From contig NC_090989.1 in assembly GCF_041146395.1 (NCBI RefSeq), positions 216,846,843 through 216,910,842 of the forward strand: a DNA stretch of 64,000 bases. The letters are read 5' to 3'. Below the pieces are notes generated by a model. It worked only from the letters and a program-made list of their open reading frames with translations. It made no database searches and had not been told where the DNA came from. Each line of letters opens with the position of its first letter. Positions within the stretch are counted from its first letter, which is position 1. This document shows, in pieces, positions 13,128 through 25,081 of this stretch. Position numbers and translations under genes: made by a program. The stretch is from Eulemur rufifrons (lineage: Eukaryota > Chordata > Mammalia > Primates > Lemuridae).

Positions 13128-14871
13128 TTCATGGGACTGTGGGATCACCACATCAACCTCTAAACTATACCTGGGTGCTCACCCAAACGGTTGATGGAAC
13201 TATGATGACTCACAATTCTACCATATCACAGCCAGCTCTTCATTTTGACTTTTGTCAGCTGTTTGAGTGTAACTCTTTACAGATGGGGCAGAGAATCCAA
13301 AGCCTCCAATATTATGCTTGCCTCTCCACTGGGCCCCCACATTGCCAAGTAGAAGGCCATTACTATTGTGCGAAGTGGGATTGTGAGACACTGGCCTCTT
13401 GGGGAAGTAAAGATCCAGACAGCCAACTAGTGCATAAGCAACCCAGATGTGACACTTTAAATTCATATAATCCCGTGTCTATCACAATCACCCATTGGCA
13501 AACTCAAGATTGGGCCTCAGGAAAAACTTGGGGCTTCCGGCTGTATTCCATAACAGGGGGCTATCAGGACCCAGAAGTCTATTTTACTATACAAAGATTC
13601 ACGCCATCCCAGCAGCTTAACCCTATTGGGCCTAACAGGGAAATCTATTTTGGTCCTGCTCCTCCCCCAACGGTGCCTTTACTTTCTGGACCTTTGGTTC
13701 CATCTCCTTCAGTTTCCCTTGACCATGATTCATTACCACTGCCTTGCCGGGAGCCTCTGCTTAATTTGTGGGACTCTGTGTATAACTTTATCAATCAAAC
13801 TAAACCTGCTATGACTAAAGATTGTTGGTTATGCCTAAATCCAGAACCACCCTATTACATAGGGGTCGGAGCAAATTGCTCTGTAGGCCCCCAAGAGCAT
13901 GATATTAAAAATTTAACTGCAGAGGATGCACAGGAGCATCATTTGTATAAATGGGGTCAAAAGCCCAAACTCACCTTAGAAGATTTACAGGGACAAGGAA
14001 CCTGTCTTTATCCTCCCAACTTTGCCCTAAAACGTTCTCCATATAAAAACTTCTATGGTAAATGAATAAAAGTAAATAACTTCTCAGACCCAGAACACCA
14101 CCGATTACTTATAGCACCAAATGGCACTTCGTTTGCTTGTACAACGGGTATAACCGCTTGTGTCAGGCCCGTTGTGATATTTCAAGAAGAAGATCTTTGT
14201 ATATTAGCACATATAGTTCCCCAAGTCTATTTTTATTCTGGAGACAGCAGCAGAAACCACTTACAGTCATCAGCATCATGGCGTACTATAAGAGCTGTAC
14301 CCATCCTAATTCCTTTTTTAGTAGGGCTGGGTATTGCTGGGTCGGCCGCTGTAGGGACTACTGCACTTATAACTAGTAATCAAAATTTTAGGGTCCTGAG
14401 TCAACAAATTGATCTTGACTTGAGCGGACTAGAAAAGTCTGTTAGTCAGTTGGAACAGTCAGTAGACTCATTAACAGAAGTGGTTTTACGAAACCGCTGA
14501 GGGTTGGATCTCTTGTTTCTCAAACAAGGAGGATTATGTGTGGCCCTAGGGAAGACATGTTGTTTCTATGTAAACCATTCAGGAGTAAGAAAGAACAGTC
14601 TCTCCCAAGTACGTAACAGACTTAGGAAGAGAGAGGAGCAAAAACAAAAAGATACAACTGGTATGAAAACTTGTTCTCTTGGTCCCGCTGGTTAACTACT
14701 CTCTTATTGTCTTTAGCAGGACCTTTAGTTTTGTTTCTCCTAGCCCTGTTAGTGGGTCCGTGTGTTCTAAATTACCTGTTGGTATACATACGAAAGAGAA
14801 TACAAAGTGTTAAGCTCATGGTATTGTGCACCCATTATCACCATATGTGTGGAAATGAATCAAGGATTTGA
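13058..14871 (+). pseudogene. env: Retroviral env (SU and TM), disrupted
   Basis: The likely ATG at 13058 is in the frame of the envelope. The signal peptide is cut by a TGA at 13115-13117, then the same frame continues with a gamma-type SU start (SPHQPLNYTW), several N-glycosylation sites and the SU disulfide motif CWLC (13823-13834). Further in-frame stops are TGA at 14063-14065 and 14498-14500. A cleavage-like site RTIR (14282-14293) precedes a hydrophobic fusion-peptide-like segment. The TM ectodomain has CX6CC (14537-14563), which marks a covalently linked SU-TM pair. A frameshift near 14655 moves the membrane anchor (about 14690-14790) into another frame. Only three stops and one shift over 1.8 kb make env less damaged than gag or pol. 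Confidence 0.9.
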
Positions 14872-14878
14872 TTTCAAG

Positions 14879-14894
14879 TAAAACCAGTGGGGAA
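14879..14894 (+). other. Polypurine-like tract before the 3' LTR
   Basis: AAAACCAGTGGGGAA lies directly against the TGTG of the 3' LTR, where plus-strand priming occurs. It is interrupted by pyrimidines (CC and T), so it is an imperfect tract. Confidence 0.6.
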
Positions 14895-15412
14895 TGTGAT
14901 GAAGCGCAGTACTCACTATAGTTTTATGAGCTTAAGGAAAGCCATCTTGTATGCAGGCTAGTGCAGCCATCTTGTGTACGGACTCACTGTTGTGTGAAGT
15001 TGAGAGAAGAATACATGAATAACAAAAAGAAATTTATACAGTGATTAACTTGTAAGTGATTGTTTAAAATCATTAGATGTGTATAGTTACATTATACTAT
15101 GCTTGGCAGTTCCTTGGAAAAATGTTCCTTGGATGTTCCTCAAAGAAATATTCCTTGCTTTAATGGATGCTATTTGCTTCTGTAAGTTTGCTTGCTTATG
15201 AATTATTATAATCAACATGTTCTGAGCTGTATGTGTATTGTTAATATTGTTAGTGGTGAAGGTATATAACCCCTGCCCACTTTAAGATCGGGGCCATTCT
15301 CTGTCTCTGGACTTTCCCAGAACAGGGGTGGTCGCTGGCCAGCTAATGAAGACTCCTAATTTGGCTCAATTCGGTCTTTAGGTGGTCATTTCTTGAATCT
15401 TAGGCTATAACA
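14895..15412 (+). repeat. 3' LTR of the endogenous retrovirus
   Basis: The LTR is 518 bp, starting TGTGATGAAG and ending GGCTATAACA, collinear with the 5' LTR without gaps. The TATA box is kept. The poly(A)-signal position reads AATGAA, a different variant from the one in the 5' LTR. Confidence 0.95.
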
Positions 15413-15640
15413 TACCTTTTCCCCCAGACCTGCTGAATACATGTGACTCCATTGTGTGATACAGACCCTGTAAGGCATAACCTGCCTTTTCCCTCTTTGA
15501 AGAGAGAGCACCTTTGGTCCATGCAGGAGACCGTCTCTTCCCAGTTTGCAAACTGATACTGCCAGTAAAGCTCTCCTTTCTACTGTTTAGCCATCCTGGT
15601 GGTCTTTTGGGCAACAGAAGTTTGGTAACTTGCCCAACAT
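15413..15640 (+). mobile_element. Older LTR-like element, right part, split by the provirus
   Basis: This is the continuation of the element at 5340-5760. It contains an AGTAAAGCTCTCC stretch followed by a U5-like segment (CCATCCTGGTGGTC), typical of the 3' half of an ERV LTR in plus orientation. Confidence 0.45.
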
Positions 15641-15716
15641 TCCATGAGAAAGGGTCAGAACTGGAATTCCATCCCAGGAATCTTCAACCCCCAAACTGTA
15701 ACTGAAAACTCGGCAC

Positions 15717-16114
15717 TTGTCCAAGCTGAAGATGAACGAGGACAAGCGGTTTGAGGAGGAAGGAAAGAGAGTTTACTTTGCTGGCAAAGGAGGAAAAATG
15801 GTAGACCTTTTCATCTCAAAATCCAAATTTTCCATTCACAAAAATACAGAGCTTTTAAAGGATGAGTTCTCAGCTTCAGGCAATTACTGTTCAACTACAG
15901 TTGCTAAATCTGATCATCCTACCTCAGCTCAAGACAATCATGACCTCCACCCAGGATCTCCCTTTACCAGGTTGGGCTGGGCCATCTCCTGTAGCACAAA
16001 TAAACAAAATACTCACCCTGCCCCTCCCAACCACGGGCCTGAGGCAGGGATGCAGGCTTCAGAGACAGAAAATATTTTTGCCATTTTTTCCAGGCCATTC
16101 CCTCTGTTACAAAA
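15717..16114 (-). mobile_element. Antisense LTR-like copy A
   Basis: On the minus strand it begins TGTAACAGAG (at 16114) and contains a CCTTTAAAAGCTC TATA-like segment. It shares GAACGAGGACAAG and ACAGAGCTTTTAAAGG (plus-strand reading) with the copy at 20455-20941, so both belong to one LTR family. Confidence 0.5.
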
Positions 16115-16689
16115 CTCATGATATTTCTATTATGCCCATCTTTGTAAAAATAAATAATGGGTAGGAATTGTGAATCCAACGATGGCATCACTCAGTGAGA
16201 TTTTAAAAAGAGAGATACTTCATACTTAGGAATAGTTTATGAATTAACAGAATGAGATGTAATTATTGAAAGTGAAGGGAGGGCATAGTTTATCAAGCTG
16301 ACACTAGGCTAGTGTGTTTGGACACTGGTGGAACTTTCCCACTTCTTAGGATTGTTCATGCCTTAGAAAATTATCACAAGGAGGGGGAAATTCTGTGGAA
16401 AGAGAAAATAGGGTCCACCAAAGACATGACTTGGTACTTTTGCCTTGCCTCTACTAGCTACAAGGAGCCCAGGTTGGCCCAGGGACTAATATCCTTTATC
16501 ATGGTTAGTGAAATTGACCTGTGATTTCAAGTTTATGTGCAAAGTGCCTGTCATTTCATAGACCACAGGAAAGCTGAGCTAGAGACTTGCCTTCCAGTTA
16601 CTGAGCTCTGAAGATCTTGAACGCTTCCCTCAACTTTTCCTCCAAAAAAGCATGTCTATGAATCTATTTGCTGTTCCTAAGAGTCTTGT
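16115..16689. other. Unassigned sequence between LTR copies
   Basis: No coding and no repeat recognised. It could include decayed internal sequence of the element whose LTRs lie at 15.7 and 20.5 kb, but nothing retroviral is visible. Confidence 0.4.
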
Positions 16690-16875
16690 TTTTCTTTGTG
16701 TTCCAATAGTTTAATTGTTTTCCCCCAAATGACTGCAATGCTTGCATTCTCCCTCATATTATGGTTATTCGTATGCATGTCTGTTTTTCCACCTAATTAC
16801 TAAGCTCTTTTGGGGCAGACAATGTCTTCTTTATCTTTGCTTTCTATAGTTTAGCTTGCATAATCCACATAGGTT
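16690..16875 (+). repeat. L2-like fragment
   Basis: CTAAGCTCTTTTGGGGCAG and AATGTCTTCTTTATC resemble the L2 tail. Weak match. Confidence 0.4.
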
Positions 16876-17149
16876 TTTATTTCAGAAATATACTCAAAAT
16901 GGTAGTATGCATAAACTTTTATATCTTGCTTATTACATGCAACTATTACAGCACATTTTGTATAATCTTTATAAACTTACGTTTAAAGTGTTATAAAGGA
17001 GTTTTAAATTATAAAGAAAAACGAACATTTTTGTGTGTGAAAGCTTTGGTTCTGCTTATAATATTTCCCAATGTGGAATTGGCAAATTCAAAGAGAACAA
17101 ACATGTAAAAGACTCTTGATACATTTTACCAACTCGATTTTCAAGAGTT

Positions 17150-17720
17150 TTATTGGCTATAGTAGGCAGAATCCTAAAAGAGCCCCCCAAGATTTCCCAC
17201 CTTAAACCCCAGGACTGACTACGATGAAATGTCACGTCCGTGGCTATATTATAGCCAAAAGGAGATTATCCACTTGGGCCTCATCTAATCACATAAGCCT
17301 TTTAAGAGCAAAGAGCTTTCTCTAGCTGGTGGTGGAAGGAAAGTAGGAAAGATTCAGAGTGTGGCAAGAATTCAATGCACAGTTGCTGGCTTTGAAGAGG
17401 AGGGGGCCATGCACAAGACCAGAGAGGCGCCTCTAGGAGCTGACAGTGACCCCTGGCCGGCAGCCAGGAAAGAAACCTCAGTCTTATGGCCACAAGAAAC
17501 TGCATCTGCCAAACGCCTGAATACCTTGGAAAGCAGTGCTTCTCCTGGTAAGAGACCAGCCTGGCTCACACCTTGATTTTGCCCTGGTGAGGCCCTCAGC
17601 AGAGAATCCAGGGGAGCCCACCTGGTCTTCTGACCTACAGACTTGTGAGATAATAAATGAATGCTGTTTTAAGCACCTAGACGTGTGGTAGTTTTTTATG
17701 GAGCAATGGAAAATGAATGC
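17150..17720 (+). mobile_element. MaLR/MLT1-like LTR
   Basis: Contains GGGCCTCATCTAATCACATA, GCTTTGAAGAGGAGGGGGCC, GGAGCCCACCTGGTCTTCTG and the poly(A) signal in GAGATAATAAATG, the usual order of MLT1-type LTRs. Confidence 0.55.
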
Positions 17721-18848
17721 ATTGGCTTATGCTGTTACTGACACGTGGGATTGTCCCTGTCATTGCAGGTAGCAGTGGACAGAGCTCTAGAATTCTATGC
17801 TATAATTAAAACAGTCTTTGCTAAGACATCATTATTCATTACATTTGTTTTTCTTTGACTGCAGGTGGAGGTGAGCAAAAAGATTAATAATTGTGTTGCC
17901 TTCTCATAGCATTAGAGTGGGGGAACCAATGAGAAAAAAAAATATGGGAAATTCTGGATGAGAGATTTATTATGGAAAGAAAGAAAACCACACAGGACAA
18001 GGTTCTACCTAAAAGAGTATGCGTTGAAGCTGGCTTGTCCCAAGTTATATTTAGTTATATTTAAAAATGCAGGTTTTTGCTTAGTTATATCCTAAGTTAT
18101 ATTTAAAAATGCAGGTTTTTGCTAAGACATCATTATTGATTATGTGTGTTTTCAAATTTGTTACAGTTGCTTAACAAATGCCTCCCAAACTCGTCATTTC
18201 CTAATTATTTTACATTTTACTATTATCTATGCTCTTGAGGTTACATATATCTAATGCATCTGGATGATAGAAATACTATAGAATGCTTTGCTTCCGTACA
18301 TTTCTTTCTAACTTCACACTGAGTGATACCACATTTGAAGCTTGAAATCGGCCATGGTGGGAGTATTTACACCACGGGAACAGGCAAATGCCTTTTCCAG
18401 GACAAGGAGATGTCACAAAAGTTTTTCTGAGGCTTGGATCGGAGGTAGGGCCTTTTCCTCTGGGGCATGGAGCCAAGAGAATGCAAAGTCCATGTTTGGA
18501 GAGAACTCGGGTGAGAATGGAGCCAGGATGGTAAAAGGCAGGCGGGAGAGACGGAGGTTAACCAGCCCCTGGCATCGCAGTTTATTCACCTCCAGCAGCA
18601 CCTGATCCCATCCCACCCTAGACTTTTTCATTCAGTGAGTCAGTAGGTTCCTTTTATATTTAAGCTAGTTTGGGTTGAATTTTCTATCATTTATATTAAA
18701 ATCAGCCTAAATGATACAGCAGAATTTTATCAGGTCCAGAATCACATGGCTAGCCACCACAGAGGCTTCACGGACAACAGTAACTTAGAGGGATAGTGGT
18801 CCTCCCGACCTCACTCTTGTCCTGAGCTTGTATTATTATTATTATTAT
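17721..18848. other. Unassigned sequence with a local duplication
   Basis: Contains the tandem and direct repeats around 17.8-18.1 kb. No gene recognised. Confidence 0.45.
18052..18123 (+). repeat. Two-copy tandem repeat, period about 42 bp
   Basis: AGTTATATTTAAAAATGCAG followed by GTTTTTGCT occurs twice. The next bases, GCTAAGACATCATTATT, also occur about 300 bp earlier (17820). Confidence 0.8.
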
Positions 18849-20454
<1,606 letters not shown>

Positions 20455-20941
20455 TTAGCTCTGTGCCTGCGGGCAAGATTGTGCACCTGGACAGCAGGCT
20501 CCATTACAGGATTCCTGGGCATAGCCTCCTGGTGACTCATTGCTATTGTTACTTGTCCCTGAGAGTGCATCAGAAGAACGAGGACAAGTGGTTTGAAGAG
20601 AAGGAAAGAGGAGTTTATTAATTTGCCAGCAAATGAGGAGGTTGGCAGAGTCCCGTCTTAAAGTACCAATTTTTGTCCTGCCTCTGAGCAGTACATACAG
20701 AGCTTTTAAAGGTTCCAATTAATCTCATAATCCCATGTTTGGCAAAGACAGTCTTGTGACCTCTGTCCAGACAATTCCCCTGAACCATCTCCTGTGGCAC
20801 AAGGAACAAAGGACACTCTTCTGCCCCTTCCAGCCACTGGCCTGAAGCAGGGACATAGGTTTTAGTTTTCAAAAAGGGTGAGGGGGTTTTGAAGAGACAG
20901 ACAGCATTTTTACTCTTTTCCAGGCCATTTTCTCTGTTACA
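20455..20941 (-). mobile_element. Antisense LTR-like copy B
   Basis: It begins TGTAACAGAG on the minus strand, with a TATA-like TTTAAAAG and an AATAAA signal (plus-strand TTTATTAA near 20615). It is homologous to copy A at 15717-16114. The sequence between them shows no retroviral coding. Confidence 0.5.
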
Positions 20942-21034
20942 TTATGGCAAATTCCACACAGCCACAACTAATCCCAAATGGGGTCCAGGGATTACTGACA
21001 AAGGCTAGGTTTATTCCTTGCTTAATAGCCCAGT

Positions 21035-21275
21035 AGTAGAGCAGAAAGAATGCAGACTAGAGAGTCCTAGATTCGAATCCCAGTTTGACCATTTGCAAGC
21101 ACTTTGACTTAGAGCAAGCTGAGTCTCACCACTAAGCCTCCTTTCCTCATTTGTAAAGAGGGATCACATCACCTACCTTTGAGCCTTTGCGTTGTGAGGA
21201 GGAAATAAGATCATGCAAGTGAAGTGCCTAAGACCGTGTCTGGCCCATAGAAGGCTTCAAAAATGGTGGTTGTTA
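21035..21275 (+). repeat. MIR with tRNA-like head
   Basis: The head (AGATTCGAATCCCAG) is the B-box-like part of the SINE promoter, followed by TTTCCTCATTTGTAAAGAGG. Not a functional tRNA gene. Confidence 0.8.
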
Positions 21276-21284
21276 TTTATCATG

Positions 21285-21425
21285 CTTTTTCCTCCCCAAC
21301 TAGATTGCAAGTTCTCTGAGGTCCAAGGTCTCACGGATCCTATTTGCTGTTGTTTCCCCAGCAACTGGAATAGTGCCTGGCACATGATAGACTCTTAACA
21401 AATACTTGGTGTTTATTATTATAAT
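21285..21425 (+). repeat. L2 3' end
   Basis: TAGATTGCAAGTTCTCTGAG and GTGCCTGGCACATGATAGAC are typical of the L2 tail. Confidence 0.7.
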
Positions 21426-21488
21426 TATTATCATAAATGTCAGGTCAATGACTTACCAACTCCAGTGCCTTCTTTAAAGAATACCCTC

Positions 21489-21946
21489 TGTAAGGCTGGT
21501 GGCGGACACCCCTCCCCTCCCTAATGGAAAAAACAAAAAGCCAAAGAGACCTGCCGAGAACAATACCTGCTAGGCCCAGCTGAGTTAAAAGAATAACCAC
21601 ACCTGATGGTTACCATGACAAGGGTCTCGGCTCCTGGAGTCCGTCACAGTTCCTGGAGTCCACCCATACCACCAGCCCCTCCTATTTCTCCACACCTGCC
21701 CCAAAACTGCAACGGAAAATTCCTTGCTCTCCCTGCTCTAAATCTTTCTGCCAAAGAAACCCCCACCCCCAGCCCTAAAAAACATATATAAACCCACTCA
21801 AAACTTCTGGGGGTGTGACTTCTCGGGCCCCCTCTCTCGGGACCCGTGAACCTTGCCTGAGAGCGCTCCAATAAAGCCTCATTGCTTAACCCTTTCAACT
21901 CTGCAAGTCTTTCTTTCTCTGGTGCCGCTCATTCAAAAACCTTACA
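21489..21946 (+). mobile_element. Solo LTR, ERV class I-like
   Basis: The element is 458 bp and bounded by a perfect inverted repeat, TGTAAGG at the left and CCTTACA at the right. It has a TATA-like ATATATAAACC near 21785 and AATAAAGCC near 21872, in the right order for promoter and poly(A) signal. The flanks (ACCCTC and ACCTCA) are similar but not identical. No internal retroviral sequence is attached. Confidence 0.7.
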
Positions 21947-22139
21947 ACCTCATCATCCTCTTTACTTTTTCAAATCAAGTCCAAGCACAAATCTTCCTAT
22001 GAAACCATCCCTACATGTGCTAATTTGCAGTTATCCTTACATGTGTTAATTTGAGTTCTCTCACTCAGGACCAAACAGAAATGCACTGCATATAAAATGT
22101 ATGGCCTATATCATGTCTAATTGTTTCGTATATGTGAGT

Positions 22140-23070
22140 CTTGTCTTTTTAACATTCAATTCTATCAATATTTCTTGATTGCTTTTCAAGTGCTAGGCAC
22201 TGTGCTGAGTTCTAGAGAGGAAACAGCTGCCTCAAGGAGTGCCCAGCCTTTTAGTGGACACAGACATTTAATCAAATAATTATATCACAAGGTGATGTTA
22301 AAAACCATATGCATAGAGTGTCTAGGGAGCAAAGAAGTGAGAAAGTGATTCTCTTCTCCAAGAAGGTCAGAGAAGACCTCCCAGGAAATGCTATAAGGGA
22401 AAATGATTTTAAAGGAAGGTCAGGAATTTTCCAGCTGGTCAAGGTGGGAGAATATTCCAAGGAGAGTAAACAACATGTGCCCAAGGACATGAGATAGCAG
22501 GATGTTACCCTGGAGAACCTAGAAGCAATTCAGTCCTATTGGAGTATAATGAGGAAGCTGTGAAATAAGGCTGGGCCAGGAAATTGGGGGGGTGGTGATA
22601 CATCCGCAGACAGAGGCAGTAGCCATATCTTGCAAAGTTTTGAATGTCATAAACAGTGTAAAGTGATGGGGAGCCTGGAATGGGACAATATGGTAAACCT
22701 TAGAAATGCCTTGGTAGCAGGGTAGATTAGTGGTCCCCACCTTTTTTTGGCACCAGGGACTGTTTTCATGGAAGACAATTTTTCCATGGACCGGGGAATG
22801 GGGGGGGGGGTTGTTTTGGGATGCTTCAAGCACGTTACATTTATTGTGTACTTTATTTCTATTATTATTACATTGTAATATATAAAGAAATAATTATACA
22901 ACTCACAATAGGTTGGGGACCCTTGGTGTAGAGGATACATTGGGAGAAAAACATTGAAACTTAGCAATAATTCAGGAGGAAGTATCAATGCAGAGGAGAA
23001 AGACTGAGGGCCTGATTGAGGCAGTGGTGATAAGGCTGAAAGACAGATTGAATTGATTTTTAGGAGAGAA
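22140..23070 (+). repeat. Ancient dispersed repeat copy 1 (split by a hAT-like element)
   Basis: Contains GTGCTAGGCACTGTGCTGAG, GGTCAGAGAAGACCTCCCAG and GAGGAAGCTGTGAAATAAGG. It belongs to a long mammal-wide repeat with two other copies here (38.08 and 45.99 kb). Family not named. Confidence 0.5.
22724..22930 (-). mobile_element. hAT-like MITE, short antisense copy
   Basis: The ends read GTGGTCCCCACC and GGTTGGGGACCC, and TTCCATGGACCGGGG and CATTTATTGTGTACTTTATT match the reverse of 37930-38060. The interior is deleted relative to that copy. Confidence 0.75.
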
Positions 23071-23884
23071 AATTCGTAATTGATAAGACTAGCTGAGTCA
23101 TTGGATGTAGTCAGATAAAAAGAAAAAACAGCACTCTTTTATTGTTTTGTGTCTCTTACCTGGTAAAGCATAAATAAAGCACATAAAACATGCCCAGAAA
23201 TAGTACTTTAATAAGCAAGTCTCCACAGCATTATCTGGTCTTGATTGAATTTTATTTCCAATTTTAAAATTACTCTCTATGAACCGGAACCTGCTAAGCT
23301 TTTACTCAGCCCCTTGGTGTATTTCCAGTCTATAAGGATTCTCTTAATATTTCTAATTTATTTGCAAACAGAAAACCAAAGGTGACTTTGCCTTCCAACC
23401 ACATATTTATCTGTTTAGACAGTTGTTCCCATGATATTCAAAAGCAGTCTGAGGATAATGTGGAATGGCTAAGAACAAAGAAGGAAAGATGTCAAATCTC
23501 ACCAACACACAAGCATCAACCTTCTTTTCATTGCAGGTCACACAGAGTAACAACACAATTTTTCTTAATATTCAAGGTCATCTCGACCTCATTCAACCTT
23601 TAACTGTGTATCATAAAAACAGATTTTTCTTTTCTTGGAAAATGATTTCCAGGCTACAGAAAGAAGTGTCAAATTCAGTCTGTCAGAGCTTTAAAATTAT
23701 CAGGGAAGGTGAACAACACAGTATAAACAAAATTACTTGTTTCTGTAAGCTAACTCTGTAATTACAGGGATGAGAAATTCTTCCATTGATATGAAATCTT
23801 ATATGAATTTTTATATATTTCTAAGAATTGAAAAGAGAACTATCAGGGCTTCAAATAGATTTTGAAGAGATAATTTTAAATGGT
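23071..23884. other. Unassigned intergenic sequence
   Basis: No repeat or exon recognised. Open frames up to 98 codons have no signature. Confidence 0.45.
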
Positions 23885-24041
23885 CAGGTCAGGCTTGGTG
23901 GCTCAAGCTTGTAATTCCAGCACTTTGGGAGGCTGAGATGAGAGAATTGCTTGAGGTTAGGAGTTTGAGACCAGCCTGGGCAACATAGTAAGATCCCCCA
24001 TGTCCACAAAAAACAAAAACAAAATAAAATAAAATAAAAAA
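23885..24041 (+). mobile_element. Alu left monomer (FLAM-like)
   Basis: Single Alu arm (GGTCAGGCTTGGTGGCTCAA to GGCAACATAGTAAG) with an A-rich AAAAT-repeat tail. Confidence 0.75.
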
Positions 24042-24139
24042 GTGCTCTCTCTGGGCAGCTCATTTGGACATATCTTCTAAAAAAATTTTAAAGTAATGAA
24101 AATTTCTGGAAGCATATCATATGTGATATACATAATCAA

Positions 24140-24640
24140 GTCAGCAAACTACAGCCTGTTGGCCAAATCTGGCCCATCACCTGTTTTTGTACTGCCATGA
24201 GCTAAGAATATTTTTTCATATTTTTAAATGGTTGGAAAAAATCAAAAGAAGAATAAAATTTTATGATTTGTGGAAATTATCTGAAATTCAAATTTCAGTG
24301 TCCTTAAATAAAGTTTTATTGAAACATAATTCACCCATGCATTATGTTCCAGCTGCATTCATGCTACGGAAGCAGAGCTGAGGGAGGGGGCAGAGGGGAT
24401 GGGTGAAAACCTACCTAGTGGGTACAATGAGCACTATCTGGGTGACGGGCACACTTACAGCCGTGACTCAAGCATTGCAAAAGTGATCCATGTAACCAAA
24501 AACATTTGTACCCTCCTAATATTTTGAAATAAAAGAAAAAATATAAAAAAAAAGAAAACAGAGCTGAGCAGCTATGACAGAGACCTTTTGGCCCACAAAG
24601 CCTAAGGTATTTACTACCTGGCTTTTTCCAGAAACTATTT
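24140..24640 (+). mobile_element. hAT-like nonautonomous DNA transposon, split by an L1
   Basis: The segments GCAAACTACAGCCTGTTGGC, CCTGTTTTTGTACTGCC, AAATAAAGTTTTATTGAAAC and GCCCACAAAGCCTAAGG match a familiar mammalian hAT-type element. The L1 at 24383-24558 lies inside it. I do not give a family name. Confidence 0.6.
24383..24558 (+). mobile_element. Short 5'-truncated L1 3' end with target duplications
   Basis: It contains L1 tail phrases (CCTACCTAGTGGGTACAATG, CTGGGTGACGGGC, CATGTAACCAAAAACATTTG), followed by AAATAAAAG and an A-rich tail. It is flanked by a perfect 10-bp duplication, CAGAGCTGAG, at 24373-24382 and 24559-24568, inside a hAT-like element. Confidence 0.8.
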
Positions 24641-24821
24641 GCCAATTCTAGTTTTAGGACTTTTTTCTACAGAAACACAAGCTTTCAGTAAACTGAAGAC
24701 TTCTTCATGGAGATTTCCTATGTCATTGTTATGTTATGTTTAAACTAAAAAGAAACTGCATGAATAAAGATAATAGAGCTGCCAGATGGATATTGATATT
24801 ATAGAATAAAATAATAGACAT

Positions 24822-25081
24822 GCCTTTTTTTTTTTTTTTTTTTTTGAGACAGAGTCTCACTCTGTTGCCTGGGCTAGAGTGAGTGCCCTGGCGTCAGTCT
24901 AGCTCACAGCAACCTCAAACTCCTGGGCTCAAGCAATCCTCCTGCCTCAGCCTCCCAAATAGCTGGGACTACAGGCATGCACCATCATGCCCAGCTAATT
25001 TTTTCTACATATATTTTTAGATGTTCATATAATTTCTTTCTATTTTTAGTAGAGACGGGGTCTCGCTCTTGCTCAGGCTGG
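24822..25081 (-). mobile_element. Alu, strepsirrhine-type, 5' truncated
   Basis: Antisense copy that stops at GCTCAGGCTG, flanked by TAGACATGCC on both sides, so truncation happened at insertion. Confidence 0.9.

Larger units (their letters stand above)
5761..15412 (+). mobile_element. Complete class I endogenous retrovirus (gammaretrovirus-like), tRNA-Thr primed
   Basis: The provirus is 9652 bp in the order LTR, primer site, long leader, gag, pol, env, polypurine-like tract, LTR. The LTRs are both 518 bp and run from TGTG to AACA. Flanking bases are TACT (5757-5760) and TACC (15413-15416), a 4-bp target duplication with one change, the size expected of gammaretrovirus integrase. Gag has a major homology region and one CCHC knuckle; Pol has protease, RT with YVDD, RNase H and integrase; Env has CWLC and CX6CC. 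All three genes are interrupted, so no complete protein can be made from this copy. It lies downstream of PCSK5 in the opposite orientation. The exact family (HERV-T/S71-like is one possibility because of the primer) cannot be fixed by eye. Confidence 0.95.

Noticed and set aside
21040..21090. tRNA-like B box (ATTCGAATCCC)
   Set aside because: It is the head of a MIR SINE; the continuing MIR core follows, and no tRNA cloverleaf is supported.
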